A stretch of 64,000 nt of DNA from Pedobacter mendelii (lineage in GTDB: Bacteria > Bacteroidota > Bacteroidia > Sphingobacteriales > Sphingobacteriaceae), in the NCBI RefSeq assembly GCF_014635725.1, contig NZ_BMDJ01000001.1:124001-188000 (forward strand), in the 5' to 3' direction. The position numbers and the translations under genes are program-made. Shown here one piece after another: positions 9,335 through 17,923 of the stretch; position 1 is the stretch's first letter; every line of letters starts with the position of its first letter. The notes beneath the pieces are model-generated. The model did not search any database. It had not been told where the DNA came from and saw nothing but the letters and a program-made list of their open reading frames with translations.

Positions 9335-9703
9335 ATGAAAACGAACGCATATAATAAAGAAGAACACATTGAAGGTTATGTTGGTTCTGAAAAAAGCACT
9401 GCTGAAAAATCTGATGTTCAGAAAAAATATGAAAAGCAAAATGAGGGAAATGAAGTTACTGCATACGGTAAAGAAACAAGCGAGCTGATAAATGGAAATA
9501 CTTTAGCTAAAGATGGTTTTGATAATACAGGGACGCAAGGGAAAGATTCATTAAGCGATGATGGTTTTAATGGTGTTGACAAAAATACAAATGTAGAAAG
9601 TGCAGAAAGCCATACCGGAAGTTTATCAAAAGATTTCGAAAATAAACCTAAAACAGAATCATCACAGCGTGACGAGGACGATGTGTTAAACACAGGAATT
9701 TAA
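9335..9703 (+). CDS. Small hydrophilic, probably disordered protein
   Basis: A 122-residue, strongly charged and Gly/Asn/Thr/Ser-rich protein with no hydrophobic core, signal peptide or known motif. Two partly similar NTLAKDGFDNTG / DSLSDDGFNGVD segments near the middle hint at an internal repeat. It is followed 10 bases later by a 64-residue gene, probably an operon. It resembles stress-associated hydrophilins in composition only; function unknown. Confidence 0.65.
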   Translation: MKTNAYNKEEHIEGYVGSEKSTAEKSDVQKKYEKQNEGNEVTAYGKETSELINGNTLAKDGFDNTGTQGKDSLSDDGFNGVDKNTNVESAESHTGSLSKDFENKPKTESSQRDEDDVLNTGI

Positions 9704-9713
9704 AAAATAGATT

Positions 9714-9908
9714 ATGAGCTTATTAAAATATGTAGTTCTTGGAGCAGCCGCAGTATATGGTTTCAAGTATGCAACAAGGAAAAGGGCAATAGATGGTAAA
9801 TCCTTTATAGATGATTTAAGAGATCAAACTCCTGATTATTTAAATAAGGCTAAAAAATTTGGTGAAAGGATGAAGCAAGACTTTAGCCAAACAAACCAGA
9901 TGTATTAA
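9714..9908 (+). CDS. Small membrane-anchored protein, YtxH-like in layout
   Basis: A 64-residue protein. Residues 3-20 are hydrophobic (LLKYVVLGAAAVYGFKYA), followed by a basic, amphipathic helical tail (DYLNKAKKFGERMKQDF). This one-helix-plus-tail layout resembles YtxH-type general-stress proteins, but I cannot confirm the family. It is likely cotranscribed with the hydrophilic protein gene just upstream. Confidence 0.6.
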   Translation: MSLLKYVVLGAAAVYGFKYATRKRAIDGKSFIDDLRDQTPDYLNKAKKFGERMKQDFSQTNQMY

Positions 9909-9963
9909 ATTAAAGTCCAGCAAAGTGCATGATTTATTGTTTAATGAGTAATGCGATTGCTCA

Positions 9964-10263
9964 TTAAATAATTTTTCCACCTATGCCTTTATCCTGATTC
10001 TCATTTCTTGATGAAACATCATCATTAATAACAAGATTAATATTTTTTAATTTTGAAGATGCGTCCAATTCATCATTCTTTTCCTGTTGTTCATTTAAAA
10101 AATGTTGATGCTTTTCATCCGGCTCATTTTTTTTCTTTATCAAATCTAAATTTTCAATATGGCCATAGGTATCATTGTCCCATTCGCCTTGATTTTCGCT
10201 ACTTAAATGTTGACTTGCATCTTCTTTTAGATTTTCTTCGCTTTGATTTTTACCTCTATTCAT
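9964..10263 (-). CDS. Small hydrophilic, probably disordered protein
   Basis: A 99-residue protein if the ATG at 10261-10263 is used (MNRGKNQSEENLKED). A start 13 codons upstream is possible but adds unusual residues. It is rich in Asn, Glu, Lys and Asp with no hydrophobic segment, and ends KGIGGKII. It is one of three such proteins around the response-regulator gene. Function unknown. Confidence 0.5.
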   Translation of the reverse strand: MNRGKNQSEENLKEDASQHLSSENQGEWDNDTYGHIENLDLIKKKNEPDEKHQHFLNEQQEKNDELDASSKLKNINLVINDDVSSRNENQDKGIGGKII

Positions 10264-10302
10264 GCCAATATGATTATTAATGGTTAGATATCTAGATAAC
10301 AA

Positions 10303-10671
10303 TTAATTTATTAAAAAGGTTTAGCATTATTTCGTATAGTGGTTAACAAAAAAAATTGCAGTTAGTTAAATTCATTTCTGTAATATGAACAATTTGTTCG
10401 ATTAAAATCAATTATAGATTAGCAGATTTAATTAAAAAACTTATATTTGAATTAGCTATATAATAACATATCAATTACTTTTCTTTTTTAAAATACATCA
10501 GGGTTTTAGCTGTTATCCTTTAAATTTTTAAAAAATTAGTCCACTTAAAAAAGTGCTAAAATAATGCCATTATACGTATTTATATGACGATTTTAGGTAT
10601 AAACACGTACTTTACGATACCAAAATATTTAGATATTTGAGCTAAATCAAACTGTTTTACATAATTATAAA
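10303..10671. other. AT-rich intergenic region between divergent genes
   Basis: No coding frame is seen. A 13-base near-palindrome at 10387-10399 (GAACAATTTGTTC) could be a regulator site. It lies between the hydrophilic-protein gene and the LuxR-type regulator, so either could be its target. Confidence 0.35.
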
Positions 10672-11331
10672 TTGAAAAGCGCAATAAAAGTACTACTTGC
10701 TGAAGATCACACTATTGTAAGAAATGGCATCATCGCTTTATTAGATGATGAGCCTAATATAAAAATCGTAGCAGATGCAAAAAATGGCCACGAAGTTTTA
10801 GATTATTTAAACTCGGGTATTCAAACAGATGTTGTTCTGACCGACATAAACATGCCAGATATGAACGGCATAGAATTGATTTCAAATTTACGTACAAATT
10901 TTCCGGATGTAAAAATATGCGTATTAACCATGCTTGATGATGAGAAGCATGTTAACCAATCTTTAGATGCAGGAGCATCTGGGTATTTATTAAAAAATGT
11001 AAATATTGCGGAGATAATTTTTGCCATTAAACAAATTACACTGGGTTATAAATACATTTGTACAGGAATTTCATTAAAACTTTTATCTCAAATTAATCTC
11101 CGAATTAACACTGGTTCAGCCCATTTAAAATCAGATGTTGAAGTATCAAAAAGGGAAATAGAGATTTTGGGCTTAATAGCTCAAGGTTACACAAACAGCG
11201 AAATTGCTGAGAAACTATTTACAAGTAAAAGGACAATTGAAGGAAACCGTCAGAATTTGTTAGAGAAAACAGGCACTAAGAATACAGCTGCTTTAGTAAA
11301 TTTCGTAGTGAGAAACAGAATTATTGATTGA
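10672..11331 (+). CDS. NarL/FixJ-type two-component response regulator
   Basis: A 219-residue regulator. The receiver domain occupies residues 1-125, with acidic pocket E11-D12, phosphoacceptor D58 (VVLTDINMPDMNG) and a conserved Lys in GYLLKNV. The LuxR-type helix-turn-helix at about 155-215 contains REIEILGLIAQGYTNSEIAE. The start is a TTG at 10672, because no upstream ATG fits the receiver N-terminus. No kinase gene is adjacent, so it is an orphan here. Its neighbours are hydrophilic small proteins, which suggests a stress role (inference). Confidence 0.88.
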   Translation: MKSAIKVLLAEDHTIVRNGIIALLDDEPNIKIVADAKNGHEVLDYLNSGIQTDVVLTDINMPDMNGIELISNLRTNFPDVKICVLTMLDDEKHVNQSLDAGASGYLLKNVNIAEIIFAIKQITLGYKYICTGISLKLLSQINLRINTGSAHLKSDVEVSKREIEILGLIAQGYTNSEIAEKLFTSKRTIEGNRQNLLEKTGTKNTAALVNFVVRNRIID

Positions 11332-11422
11332 TAGATTCTAAAGGAATTTAACTAAACATCATTTTGTGATAGTCTGATTTACTTCCTGAGAAATAGATGT
11401 GGTTACTTAATTGACAATTGAG

Positions 11423-11671
11423 TTAATCTATACCTTTTCTTTGCTCCACATATCCTTTTGCTTTTTTTGTATCGGATTTGCTTGAGCCATTGGTATCTCT
11501 ATTTTTCGGCGGGTTTTCCATTCTACTTTCTTCTAATTCGGTAAAATCGCCGCCTTTTTGATTTGATACTTCGCCGTGCGACGATGGTTTTTGATTTTCA
11601 TCATCTGTTTTAGCAAAATCTTGGCCTTTAACAGGCTCTTGGTCATTTTCTATTTTTTTCTTATTATCCAT
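11423..11671 (-). CDS. Small hydrophilic, probably disordered protein
   Basis: An 82-residue protein of nearly pure charged/polar composition (MDNKKKIENDQEPVKGQDFA at the start, KAKGYVEQRKGID at the end). No known domain. It resembles the proteins at 9335 and 9964 in composition. It is convergent with the response regulator gene. Confidence 0.55.
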   Translation of the reverse strand: MDNKKKIENDQEPVKGQDFAKTDDENQKPSSHGEVSNQKGGDFTELEESRMENPPKNRDTNGSSKSDTKKAKGYVEQRKGID

Positions 11672-11772
11672 ATCAGCGATTTGTATTATGGCTTAACTCA
11701 GAATTTGGTCTTTTGTTTTAGGCAGAGTTGTTGTATTGCGAAAAAAAATAAATTATAGATATCTCTAAACTA

Positions 11773-11803
11773 AAAAAGTCCCGATTTTCATCGGGACTTT
11801 TTA
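11773..11803 (-). terminator. Terminator of the str operon, after rpsJ
   Basis: An eight-base-pair stem (GTCCCGAT / ATCGGGAC, loop TTTC) followed on the minus strand by a run of T. It begins about 20 bases after the rpsJ stop. It shows that transcription of the str operon normally ends at rpsJ instead of continuing into rplC. Confidence 0.85.
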
Positions 11804-11820
11804 ATTCGCTTTAAAATCTA

Positions 11821-12126
11821 TCACACTTTGATTTCAACTTCAACACCGCTAGGTAATTCAAGTTTCATTAAAGCATCAACTGTTTTAGAGTTAGAGCTAT
11901 AAATATCTAATAAACGCTTGTAAGCGCATAATTGAAATTGCTCTCTAGCTTTTTTGTTTACGTGTGGAGAACGTAATACAGTAAAGATTTTTTTCTCTGT
12001 AGGAAGTGGAATTGGTCCGCTTACAACTGCACCCGTAGGTTTAACAGTTTTTACGATTTTCTCAGCAGATTTATCTACTAAGTTATAATCGTAAGATTTT
12101 AATTTAATTCTGATTCTTTGGCTCAT
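11821..12126 (-). CDS. rpsJ: 30S ribosomal protein S10 (NusE)
   Basis: A 101-residue S10 starting [14 protein letters not shown] at the ATG at 12124-12126; the 13 codons of open frame upstream are not S10-like. [20 protein letters not shown] and the C-terminal [11 protein letters not shown] are typical. S10 is part of the 30S head and, as NusE, of antitermination complexes. Here it is the last gene of rpsL-rpsG-fusA-rpsJ, detached from rplC. Confidence 0.96.
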   Translation of the reverse strand: MSQRIRIKLKSYDYNLVDKSAEKIVKTVKPTGAVVSGPIPLPTEKKIFTVLRSPHVNKKAREQFQLCAYKRLLDIYSSNSKTVDALMKLELPSGVEVEIKV

Positions 12127-12200
12127 CTTATTTAATTTATGATTTCTTGTTAGAGCTATTAACAACAGAAACCGGATTTATCTTTTTTAGTAGCAAGTAT

Positions 12201-12270
12201 TTAGTATCGAGTATCAAGACGTAATGTCAATCTTGATACTTTTATCTTGATACTTGATACTTTTATCTTT
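12201..12270. repeat. Short simple repeats with a hairpin between fusA and rpsJ
   Basis: AGTATCAAGA at 12210-12219 pairs with TCTTGATACT at 12231-12240 (10 base pairs, 11-base loop). The TCTTGATACTT word then recurs at 12245 and partly again at 12252-12270. It lies inside the operon between fusA and rpsJ, so it would be in the mRNA and could adjust the transcript ratio. Confidence 0.65.
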
Positions 12271-12277
12271 ATACTAA

Positions 12278-14392
12278 CTAATCTATAGCTTTTACTCTAC
12301 CTTTTGATTTAGCAATTACTTCATCCTGTACGTTTTTAGGCGCAGCTTCGTAGTGGTCAAATTCCATTGTAGAAGTTGCACGACCTGAAGTGATTGTACG
12401 TAACTGCGTTACATAACCAAACATTTCAGAAAGAGGCACAGTTGCTTTAATTACCTGAGATCCGTTACGAGTATCCATACCTAATAACTGACCACGACGA
12501 CGGTTCATATCACCGATAACATCACCCATGTTTTCTTCAGGGGTTAAGATTTCAATTTTCATGATTGGCTCCATCAAAGTAGGTTTACATTTAGGTAAAG
12601 CCTCACGGTATGCCATTTTAGCTGCAAGCTCAAATGATAAAGCATCTGAATCGACCGCGTGGAATGAACCATCCGTTAAACGAACTTTCATATCAGGAAG
12701 TGGATAACCCGCTAACACACCATTTGCCATTGAAGCAGCAAAACCTTTTTCTACCGAAGGAATAAATTCACGTGGAATTGAACCACCTGTAATTTCGTTT
12801 ACGAATTGTAAACCACCTTTTTCAAAATCAGCATCAATTGGAGAGATAACAACCGAAATATCGGCAAATTTACCACGACCACCTGATTGTTTTTTATACG
12901 TTTCACGGTGAGTAGTTGTACCGAAAATTGCTTCTTTGTATGCTACTTGTGGTGCACCTTGATTAACTTCAACTTTAAATTCGCGTTTTAAACGGTCAAT
13001 TAAAATATCTAAGTGTAACTCACCCATACCAGAGATAACAGTTTGACCAGTTTCTTGATCAGTTTGAACTCTAAATGTAGGATCTTCTTCAGCCAATTTA
13101 CTTAAGCCCATACCCAATTTATCAACGTCAGCTTGAGTTTTAGGCTCAATAGCTAAACCGATAACTGGCTCAGGGAAGTTCATTGATTCAAGAATGATTG
13201 GGTGTTTTTCATCACAAAGGGTATCACCTGTTTTAATATCTTTAAATCCTACTACCGCAGCAATATCTCCAGCAGCCACATTAGGCACCGGGTTTTGCTT
13301 GTTAGCATGCATTTGGAAGATACGAGAAATACGTTCTTTGTTTTCTGAACGTGTATTGTAAACGTAAGAACCCGCTTCTAAGTTACCCGAATAAACACGG
13401 ATAAAACATAAACGACCTACGAATGGGTCAGTTGCAATTTTAAATGCTAAAGCTGCAAATGGCTCATTAATGCTTGGTTTTAATAAAACTTCAGCACCTG
13501 TATCTGGGTTAGTACCAACAACACCTTCGCTATCCATAGGTGAAGGCAATAATTCCATCACATAATCAAGCATGGTTTGTACACCTTTATTTTTGAAAGA
13601 TGAACCACAAACCATAGGTACAATTTTAGCATCTAATACTGCAGCACGTAAAGCATCTAAAACTTCGCGTTCTGTAATTGTTTCAGGAGCATCAAAGAAT
13701 TTCTCCATCAACGACTCATCGTAATCAGCTACAGATTCTAATAACTTTTCTCTCCACTCCGCAACTTCATCAATCATATCTTCTGGAATAGGCACTTCAG
13801 TAAAGGTCATACCTTTATCATGCTCATTCCAAACGATACCACGGTTGTTAATTAAATCAACCACACCTTTGAATCCGTCTTCAGCACCGATAGGCAATTG
13901 CAATGGAACTGCATTACTACCTAACATATCTTTAACTTGCTTAACAACTTTTAAAAAGTCAGCTCCGGAGCGGTCCATTTTGTTAACGAAACCAATACGG
14001 GCAACATTATAGTTATTAGCTAAACGCCAGTTAGTTTCCGATTGAGGCTCAACACCATCAACTGCAGAAAACAAGAACACTAAACCATCTAATACGCGTA
14101 ACGAACGGTTTACCTCAACGGTAAAATCCACGTGTCCTGGTGTATCGATAATGTTCATGTGGTAAGCCTGACCTCTGTATTTCCACTCAACCGTAGTTGC
14201 AGCAGAAGTGATCGTAATACCACGCTCTTGCTCTTGTGCCATCCAGTCCATTGTTGCAGCACCTTCGTGTACTTCACCAATTTTATGACTAACACCAGCA
14301 TAATAAAGGATACGCTCAGTTGTTGTAGTTTTACCTGCATCAATGTGAGCTGCGATTCCTATATTTCTTGTAAATTTTAAATCTCTTGCCAT
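12278..14392 (-). CDS. fusA: Translation elongation factor G
   Basis: A 704-residue GTPase that drives ribosomal translocation. The start is the ATG at 14390-14392 ([20 protein letters not shown]); the open frame runs 22 codons further upstream through repeat DNA that is not EF-G-like. G1 [16 protein letters not shown]3 [12 protein letters not shown] and G4 [10 protein letters not shown] are visible. Domain IV/V motifs [15 protein letters not shown] and [17 protein letters not shown] follow. It is full length. Confidence 0.97.
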   Translation of the reverse strand: MARDLKFTRNIGIAAHIDAGKTTTTERILYYAGVSHKIGEVHEGAATMDWMAQEQERGITITSAATTVEWKYRGQAYHMNIIDTPGHVDFTVEVNRSLRVLDGLVFLFSAVDGVEPQSETNWRLANNYNVARIGFVNKMDRSGADFLKVVKQVKDMLGSNAVPLQLPIGAEDGFKGVVDLINNRGIVWNEHDKGMTFTEVPIPEDMIDEVAEWREKLLESVADYDESLMEKFFDAPETITEREVLDALRAAVLDAKIVPMVCGSSFKNKGVQTMLDYVMELLPSPMDSEGVVGTNPDTGAEVLLKPSINEPFAALAFKIATDPFVGRLCFIRVYSGNLEAGSYVYNTRSENKERISRIFQMHANKQNPVPNVAAGDIAAVVGFKDIKTGDTLCDEKHPIILESMNFPEPVIGLAIEPKTQADVDKLGMGLSKLAEEDPTFRVQTDQETGQTVISGMGELHLDILIDRLKREFKVEVNQGAPQVAYKEAIFGTTTHRETYKKQSGGRGKFADISVVISPIDADFEKGGLQFVNEITGGSIPREFIPSVEKGFAASMANGVLAGYPLPDMKVRLTDGSFHAVDSDALSFELAAKMAYREALPKCKPTLMEPIMKIEILTPEENMGDVIGDMNRRRGQLLGMDTRNGSQVIKATVPLSEMFGYVTQLRTITSGRATSTMEFDHYEAAPKNVQDEVIAKSKGRVKAID

Positions 14393-14402
14393 TGTTTTTA
14401 TT

Positions 14403-14496
14403 AATGAATGAATGACAAAATGATTGAATGAGTGAATGTGTATAACACGACTCATCATTCAATCATTCAATCATTCAAAATTCAATCATTTGAATG
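14403..14496. repeat. ATTCAATC/GATTGAAT simple repeats between rpsG and fusA
   Basis: Several copies of an eight-base word occur in both orientations: TGATTGAATGAGTGAATG on one side and ATTCAATCATTCAATCATTC on the other. They flank a GTGTATAACAC apex and can fold into a long imperfect hairpin in the operon mRNA. The region spans the whole rpsG-fusA gap. Confidence 0.65.
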
Positions 14497-14497
14497 T

Positions 14498-14965
14498 TTA
14501 GAATCTGAAGTGAGAGAACGCTTTGTTAGCCTCAGCCATTTTATGCGTATCTTCTTTCTTTTTAACAGCAGCACCTTCACCTTTAGCAGCAGCTACAATT
14601 TCACCAGCTAATTTCTCTTTCATGGTTTTTTCACCACGTTTACGAGCATATGAAATTAACCATTTCATACCTAAAGCTGTTTTACGCTCTGGTCTAACCT
14701 CAGTTGGAACCTGGAAGTTAGCACCACCAACACGACGAGATTTAACCTCTACAGCTGGCATAATATTAGTTAAAGCACGTTTAAATATCTCTAAACCGTT
14801 TTCACCTGCTTTTTTCTCAGCAATTTCAACAGCATCATAAAAAATAGAGTAAGCGATAGATTTTTTACCATCGTACATCATATTATTTACAAAACGAGTT
14901 ACCTGAACATCATTAAATTTTGGATCAGGAAGAATAATTCTCTTTTTTGGTTTTGACTTTCTCAT
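14498..14965 (-). CDS. rpsG: 30S ribosomal protein S7
   Basis: A 155-residue S7 starting [39 protein letters not shown] and [19 protein letters not shown] are visible, along with the C-terminal [16 protein letters not shown]7 is the primary binder of the 16S 3' domain at the E site. It starts 17 bases after the rpsL stop. In many bacteria S7 represses the str operon by binding its mRNA. Confidence 0.97.
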   Translation of the reverse strand: MRKSKPKKRIILPDPKFNDVQVTRFVNNMMYDGKKSIAYSIFYDAVEIAEKKAGENGLEIFKRALTNIMPAVEVKSRRVGGANFQVPTEVRPERKTALGMKWLISYARKRGEKTMKEKLAGEIVAAAKGEGAAVKKKEDTHKMAEANKAFSHFRF

Positions 14966-14982
14966 TTCTTATTTCCTCCCGA

Positions 14983-15396
14983 TTATTTCTTTTTACCTTT
15001 TGTTGGTGCCGCAGCTACTTGTCCTGGTTTAGGACGTTTAGTACCATATTTAGAACGACGTTGATTACGACCAGCTACACCTGATGTATCTAATGCACCA
15101 CGGATGATGTGGTAACGTACACCTGGTAAATCTTTAACACGACCACCACGTATTAAAACGATTGAGTGTTCTTGTAAGTTGTGACCTTCTCCAGGAATGT
15201 ATGCATTAACCTCTTTACCGTTCGTTAAACGAACACGGGCTACTTTACGCATTGCTGAGTTTGGTTTTTTAGGGGTAGTGGTGTACACACGTGTACATAC
15301 ACCTCTTCGCTGTGGACAGCTGTCCAACGCTGGAGACTTACTCTTGAACTCCAGTGCTACTCTACCTTTTCTAACTAATTGTTGAATGGTTGGCAT
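14983..15396 (-). CDS. rpsL: 30S ribosomal protein S12
   Basis: A 137-residue S12 starting [12 protein letters not shown]. The decoding-centre loops are [17 protein letters not shown] and [14 protein letters not shown], both with the wild-type lysines whose mutation gives streptomycin resistance, so this allele should be sensitive. First gene of the str operon, with a good promoter about 75 bases upstream. Confidence 0.97.
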   Translation of the reverse strand: MPTIQQLVRKGRVALEFKSKSPALDSCPQRRGVCTRVYTTTPKKPNSAMRKVARVRLTNGKEVNAYIPGEGHNLQEHSIVLIRGGRVKDLPGVRYHIIRGALDTSGVAGRNQRRSKYGTKRPKPGQVAAAPTKGKKK

Positions 15397-15471
15397 TGTG
15401 CTTTTTTAATTTTTTATTTAATTATCTACCGCTCCCCCGGCATCCTTACAGATAGCCCATAAAACGGACTG

Positions 15472-15502
15472 CAAAAGTAGAACAATTCTTTTTAAAAATC
15501 AA
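15472..15502 (-). promoter_or_regulatory. Promoter of the rpsL-rpsG-fusA-rpsJ operon
   Basis: On the minus strand TTG, a 20-base spacer and TACTTTTG form a full Bacteroidota -33/-7 promoter. Transcription should start near 15467, leaving a leader of about 70 bases before rpsL. Confidence 0.75.
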
Positions 15503-15898
15503 GGGGTTAGCGCAAAAAGTTTTCGGTTCGCAATTATCAGTTTTGGGTTGATGATTAAGGAGTTGCAAATTCTTTTGCAAATCCATTAACACACTCGTCA
15601 TCGCTGAACTTGTTTCAGCATCTTAATAGTATAATTATTATCTTTTTTTTGGAAAGCAATTGCAGCAGCTCTTTTGTTAGGTTCGGCCCCGCTAATGCTT
15701 CAAGCTGCAAAAAAATGCAGGCTTTACGCGTATATCGGGTTTAGCAAACAATGGCTTGAGCGTTATTAAAAAAGCCTGCCAGATTAAATCAAATCTAAAT
15801 CTATAACTATAGGAATCTTTTAATCTGTGGCTAGCATTTCACATCAACAACGAACGGTCGTCTTCCTGAACTTGATTCAGGATTTCAATATCCAAAAC
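15503..15898. other. Intergenic region with dispersed palindromic repeats
   Basis: No gene is seen. There are two copies of a REP-like element: CTGAACTTGTTTCAGCATCT at 15606-15625 and CTGAACTTGATTCAGGAT at 15866-15883. There is also a TTAATCTGTGGCTA unit at 15820-15833 whose partner AGATTAAAT is at 15781-15789. Copies of the latter family recur elsewhere in the window. It appears to be a graveyard of small repeats behind the decayed HigBA remnant. Confidence 0.5.
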
Positions 15899-16257
15899 TT
15901 AATAAGCTCCAATTAAACTTTCAGCTGGAATATTCAAAACCTCATGCAATTTTCTAATCATACTTAAACTCAATTTGCGCTTACACTTAGTATTTCAGAT
16001 TGACCACTTCTCACTACAAACATTTTTGACAGTTCTGTTTGAGTTTTACCCAATTGATCTAATCTAAATTTTATAGCTTCAATCGGAGATGAGGGCATTA
16101 TTGGGTAATTTGCTTCTTCATAATGCTCAATTAATAGTGTAATTAATTCAAGTTCATCGGCTTGGTCAGATCCCAAAACAATATCTTCCTGCAGTAATGA
16201 ATATGCTTTTTCTAAAGCCAATTCATACTCTTCCTCAGTTTTAATTATTTTTAACAT
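15899..16257 (-). pseudogene. Frameshifted HigA-type antitoxin with a remnant of its toxin
   Basis: The frame from the ATG at 16255-16257 gives an antitoxin N-domain and the start of a helix-turn-helix (LDQLGKTQTELSKM), but stops early after SEILSVSAN. Shifting by one base at about 15980 restores KRKLSLSMIRKLHEVLNI and a normal end at 15899, so one base has been lost. Just upstream (about 16250-16285), another frame reads CDKIKVEEISYVKN, which looks like the last residues of a HigB toxin; the rest of that toxin is absent. I infer a dead higBA module. Confidence 0.7.
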
Positions 16258-16301
16258 AGCTAATTTCCTCCACTTTAATCTTGTCACAATTGATTTCTAA
16301 A

Positions 16302-16760
16302 TTAATTACAATCCTTAAAACCATCTTTCAGCACCCTTAATTTAGCAACCGCAGCTTCTAATTCTTTTGGTGCTTTACCATAATCGAAAGTAATTTTATA
16401 TTGCTTACCTTCTACATTTACCGAAATCCACTCTGCGCCACCATCGGCACAATCCGGGCAACCGATAACTTCAGGTAAAGTTGAAATTTTATCTGCATTA
16501 ACATTAAGCAAATCTCTTAGTGCATTCACTTCAGCTTCAGAAATTGTTTTAGTGCAGGTTTTGGTATCTGGCGCTTGTCCGTTTTTACTTTTTGAGAAGG
16601 TAAGTTTTAAATTACTGATTAAAAGATTTTGCGAGCAATAACCGGCACACATTCCGAAAGAAGTTCCATAACTAATGCTATCCAAATCCTTTATTTTATT
16701 CTTTTTACAGGCCAACAACATCGTAAAACATAAAAAACCAATAAGGAGAAAATTTTTCAT
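16302..16760 (-). CDS. Small lipoprotein of unknown function
   Basis: A 152-residue protein with a lipoprotein signal (MKNFLLIGFLCFTMLLAC, lipobox Cys at 18). Seven cysteines follow, including GMCAGYC and GCPDCADGG, which may form disulfides or a metal site. No family is recognised. Its downstream end abuts the decayed antitoxin locus. A periplasmic or surface location is predicted. Confidence 0.65.
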   Translation of the reverse strand: MKNFLLIGFLCFTMLLACKKNKIKDLDSISYGTSFGMCAGYCSQNLLISNLKLTFSKSKNGQAPDTKTCTKTISEAEVNALRDLLNVNADKISTLPEVIGCPDCADGGAEWISVNVEGKQYKITFDYGKAPKELEAAVAKLRVLKDGFKDCN

Positions 16761-16885
16761 TAATTCAATAGATTTAAGTTTAATAAAGATATAATTTAAA
16801 AAGTTGTAAAGTTATAAAGTTATAAAAAAATGGCCACCTGATAAAACAGGCGGCCATCATTGCTAAAATCAAAATTGGGTTTTTT

Positions 16886-17914
16886 TTAAAGTTTTACGTA
16901 AGCCTCAAAGTTAGCCAAACATGGATATGGCGTACCTTCTAACAAAGTAATTTTTACATATCTGATTGGTGCTGCAGGAGAAACCGTAAATTTTTGTTCG
17001 GCAGTTGTAGCCGGGTTAAAGTTTCTGTTATCACCAAGCTGCGTAAAGTTAGTTCCATCTGTACTGCCGGAAATAGAGAATTTAGTAAAGCCTTGTTTAG
17101 CATCGGTATGTGCATTTAAACCGATATAGCTAGGCAGACTGGCTTTTTTCATATCTACAATAATCCAGTGTGGATATGGGTGCAATACATCATAGTCGGC
17201 TTGCCAAAACGAAGGCATACTTGCAGCTGTAGGGCTTTTTGCCGAAATAACATCAACAACATATGCAGCCAGGTTGGTCTCATCGCCAGGATAGTTTACT
17301 TCACTTGATGCCGTTGCTATCCAACCTGTTTTACCTAAGGCTACATCTGTAATTGGTACTCTCTCTTGCAAACCTTTTACACTAAACTCTGCTAAAAAAG
17401 TAATAGAGCCAGTTTGTGTGGCGGCTTTTTCTAACGCTGTTAATTTAATAAAGCGTACGTTTCTGGCCGGACTAACTACAAAAGCCTGCTCCGTAGTTAA
17501 AGCCGGATTAAAAGTAAACTCACCAAAGTTTACAAAGGTGGTTCCATCGGTACTGCCTTCAAGCCTAAACTTAGTAAAGCCTTTTACGCTGTTTTGCCTG
17601 GCTGTTAAATTTACCTGCGTAATTACACTTTGCTTTTTCATATCAACCAGCAACCAATGCGGGAAGGGCGTTTCGCCACCAGTGTAGTTGGTATGCCAAA
17701 TGGTGTTTACATCTCCATCTAAAACCGCAGTTGCAAGACCAGTGTTTTCACCGGTTAATTGCTGACTTGAAGCGGTTATAGTCCATTTAGATCTATCAAG
17801 AATAGTTTCCTCCAGATTAGAAGTTAGCTCAGGGCTTTTATCCTTCTTGCAGGAACTAATTACCCCTATTACAAAGAGTAAAATCAATAAGCCAGATAAT
17901 TTTATTGTTTTCAT
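16886..17914 (-). CDS. Surface lipoprotein with two F5/8 type C (discoidin-like) domains
   Basis: A 342-residue lipoprotein (lipobox GVISSC, Cys at about 22). It has two related domains: about 38-180 (DRSKWTITASSQ, VLDGDVNTIWHTNY, HWLLVDMKK, ITQVNLTARQ) and about 190-342 (GWIATASSEVN, SFWQADY, HWIIVDMKK). This is the F5/8C carbohydrate-binding fold. It is the last gene of the SusC-SusD operon (9 bases after the preceding gene), so it probably binds glycan at the cell surface. No catalytic domain is seen. Confidence 0.82.
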   Translation of the reverse strand: MKTIKLSGLLILLFVIGVISSCKKDKSPELTSNLEETILDRSKWTITASSQQLTGENTGLATAVLDGDVNTIWHTNYTGGETPFPHWLLVDMKKQSVITQVNLTARQNSVKGFTKFRLEGSTDGTTFVNFGEFTFNPALTTEQAFVVSPARNVRFIKLTALEKAATQTGSITFLAEFSVKGLQERVPITDVALGKTGWIATASSEVNYPGDETNLAAYVVDVISAKSPTAASMPSFWQADYDVLHPYPHWIIVDMKKASLPSYIGLNAHTDAKQGFTKFSISGSTDGTNFTQLGDNRNFNPATTAEQKFTVSPAAPIRYVKITLLEGTPYPCLANFEAYVKL

Positions 17915-17923
17915 TTTGTTTTT

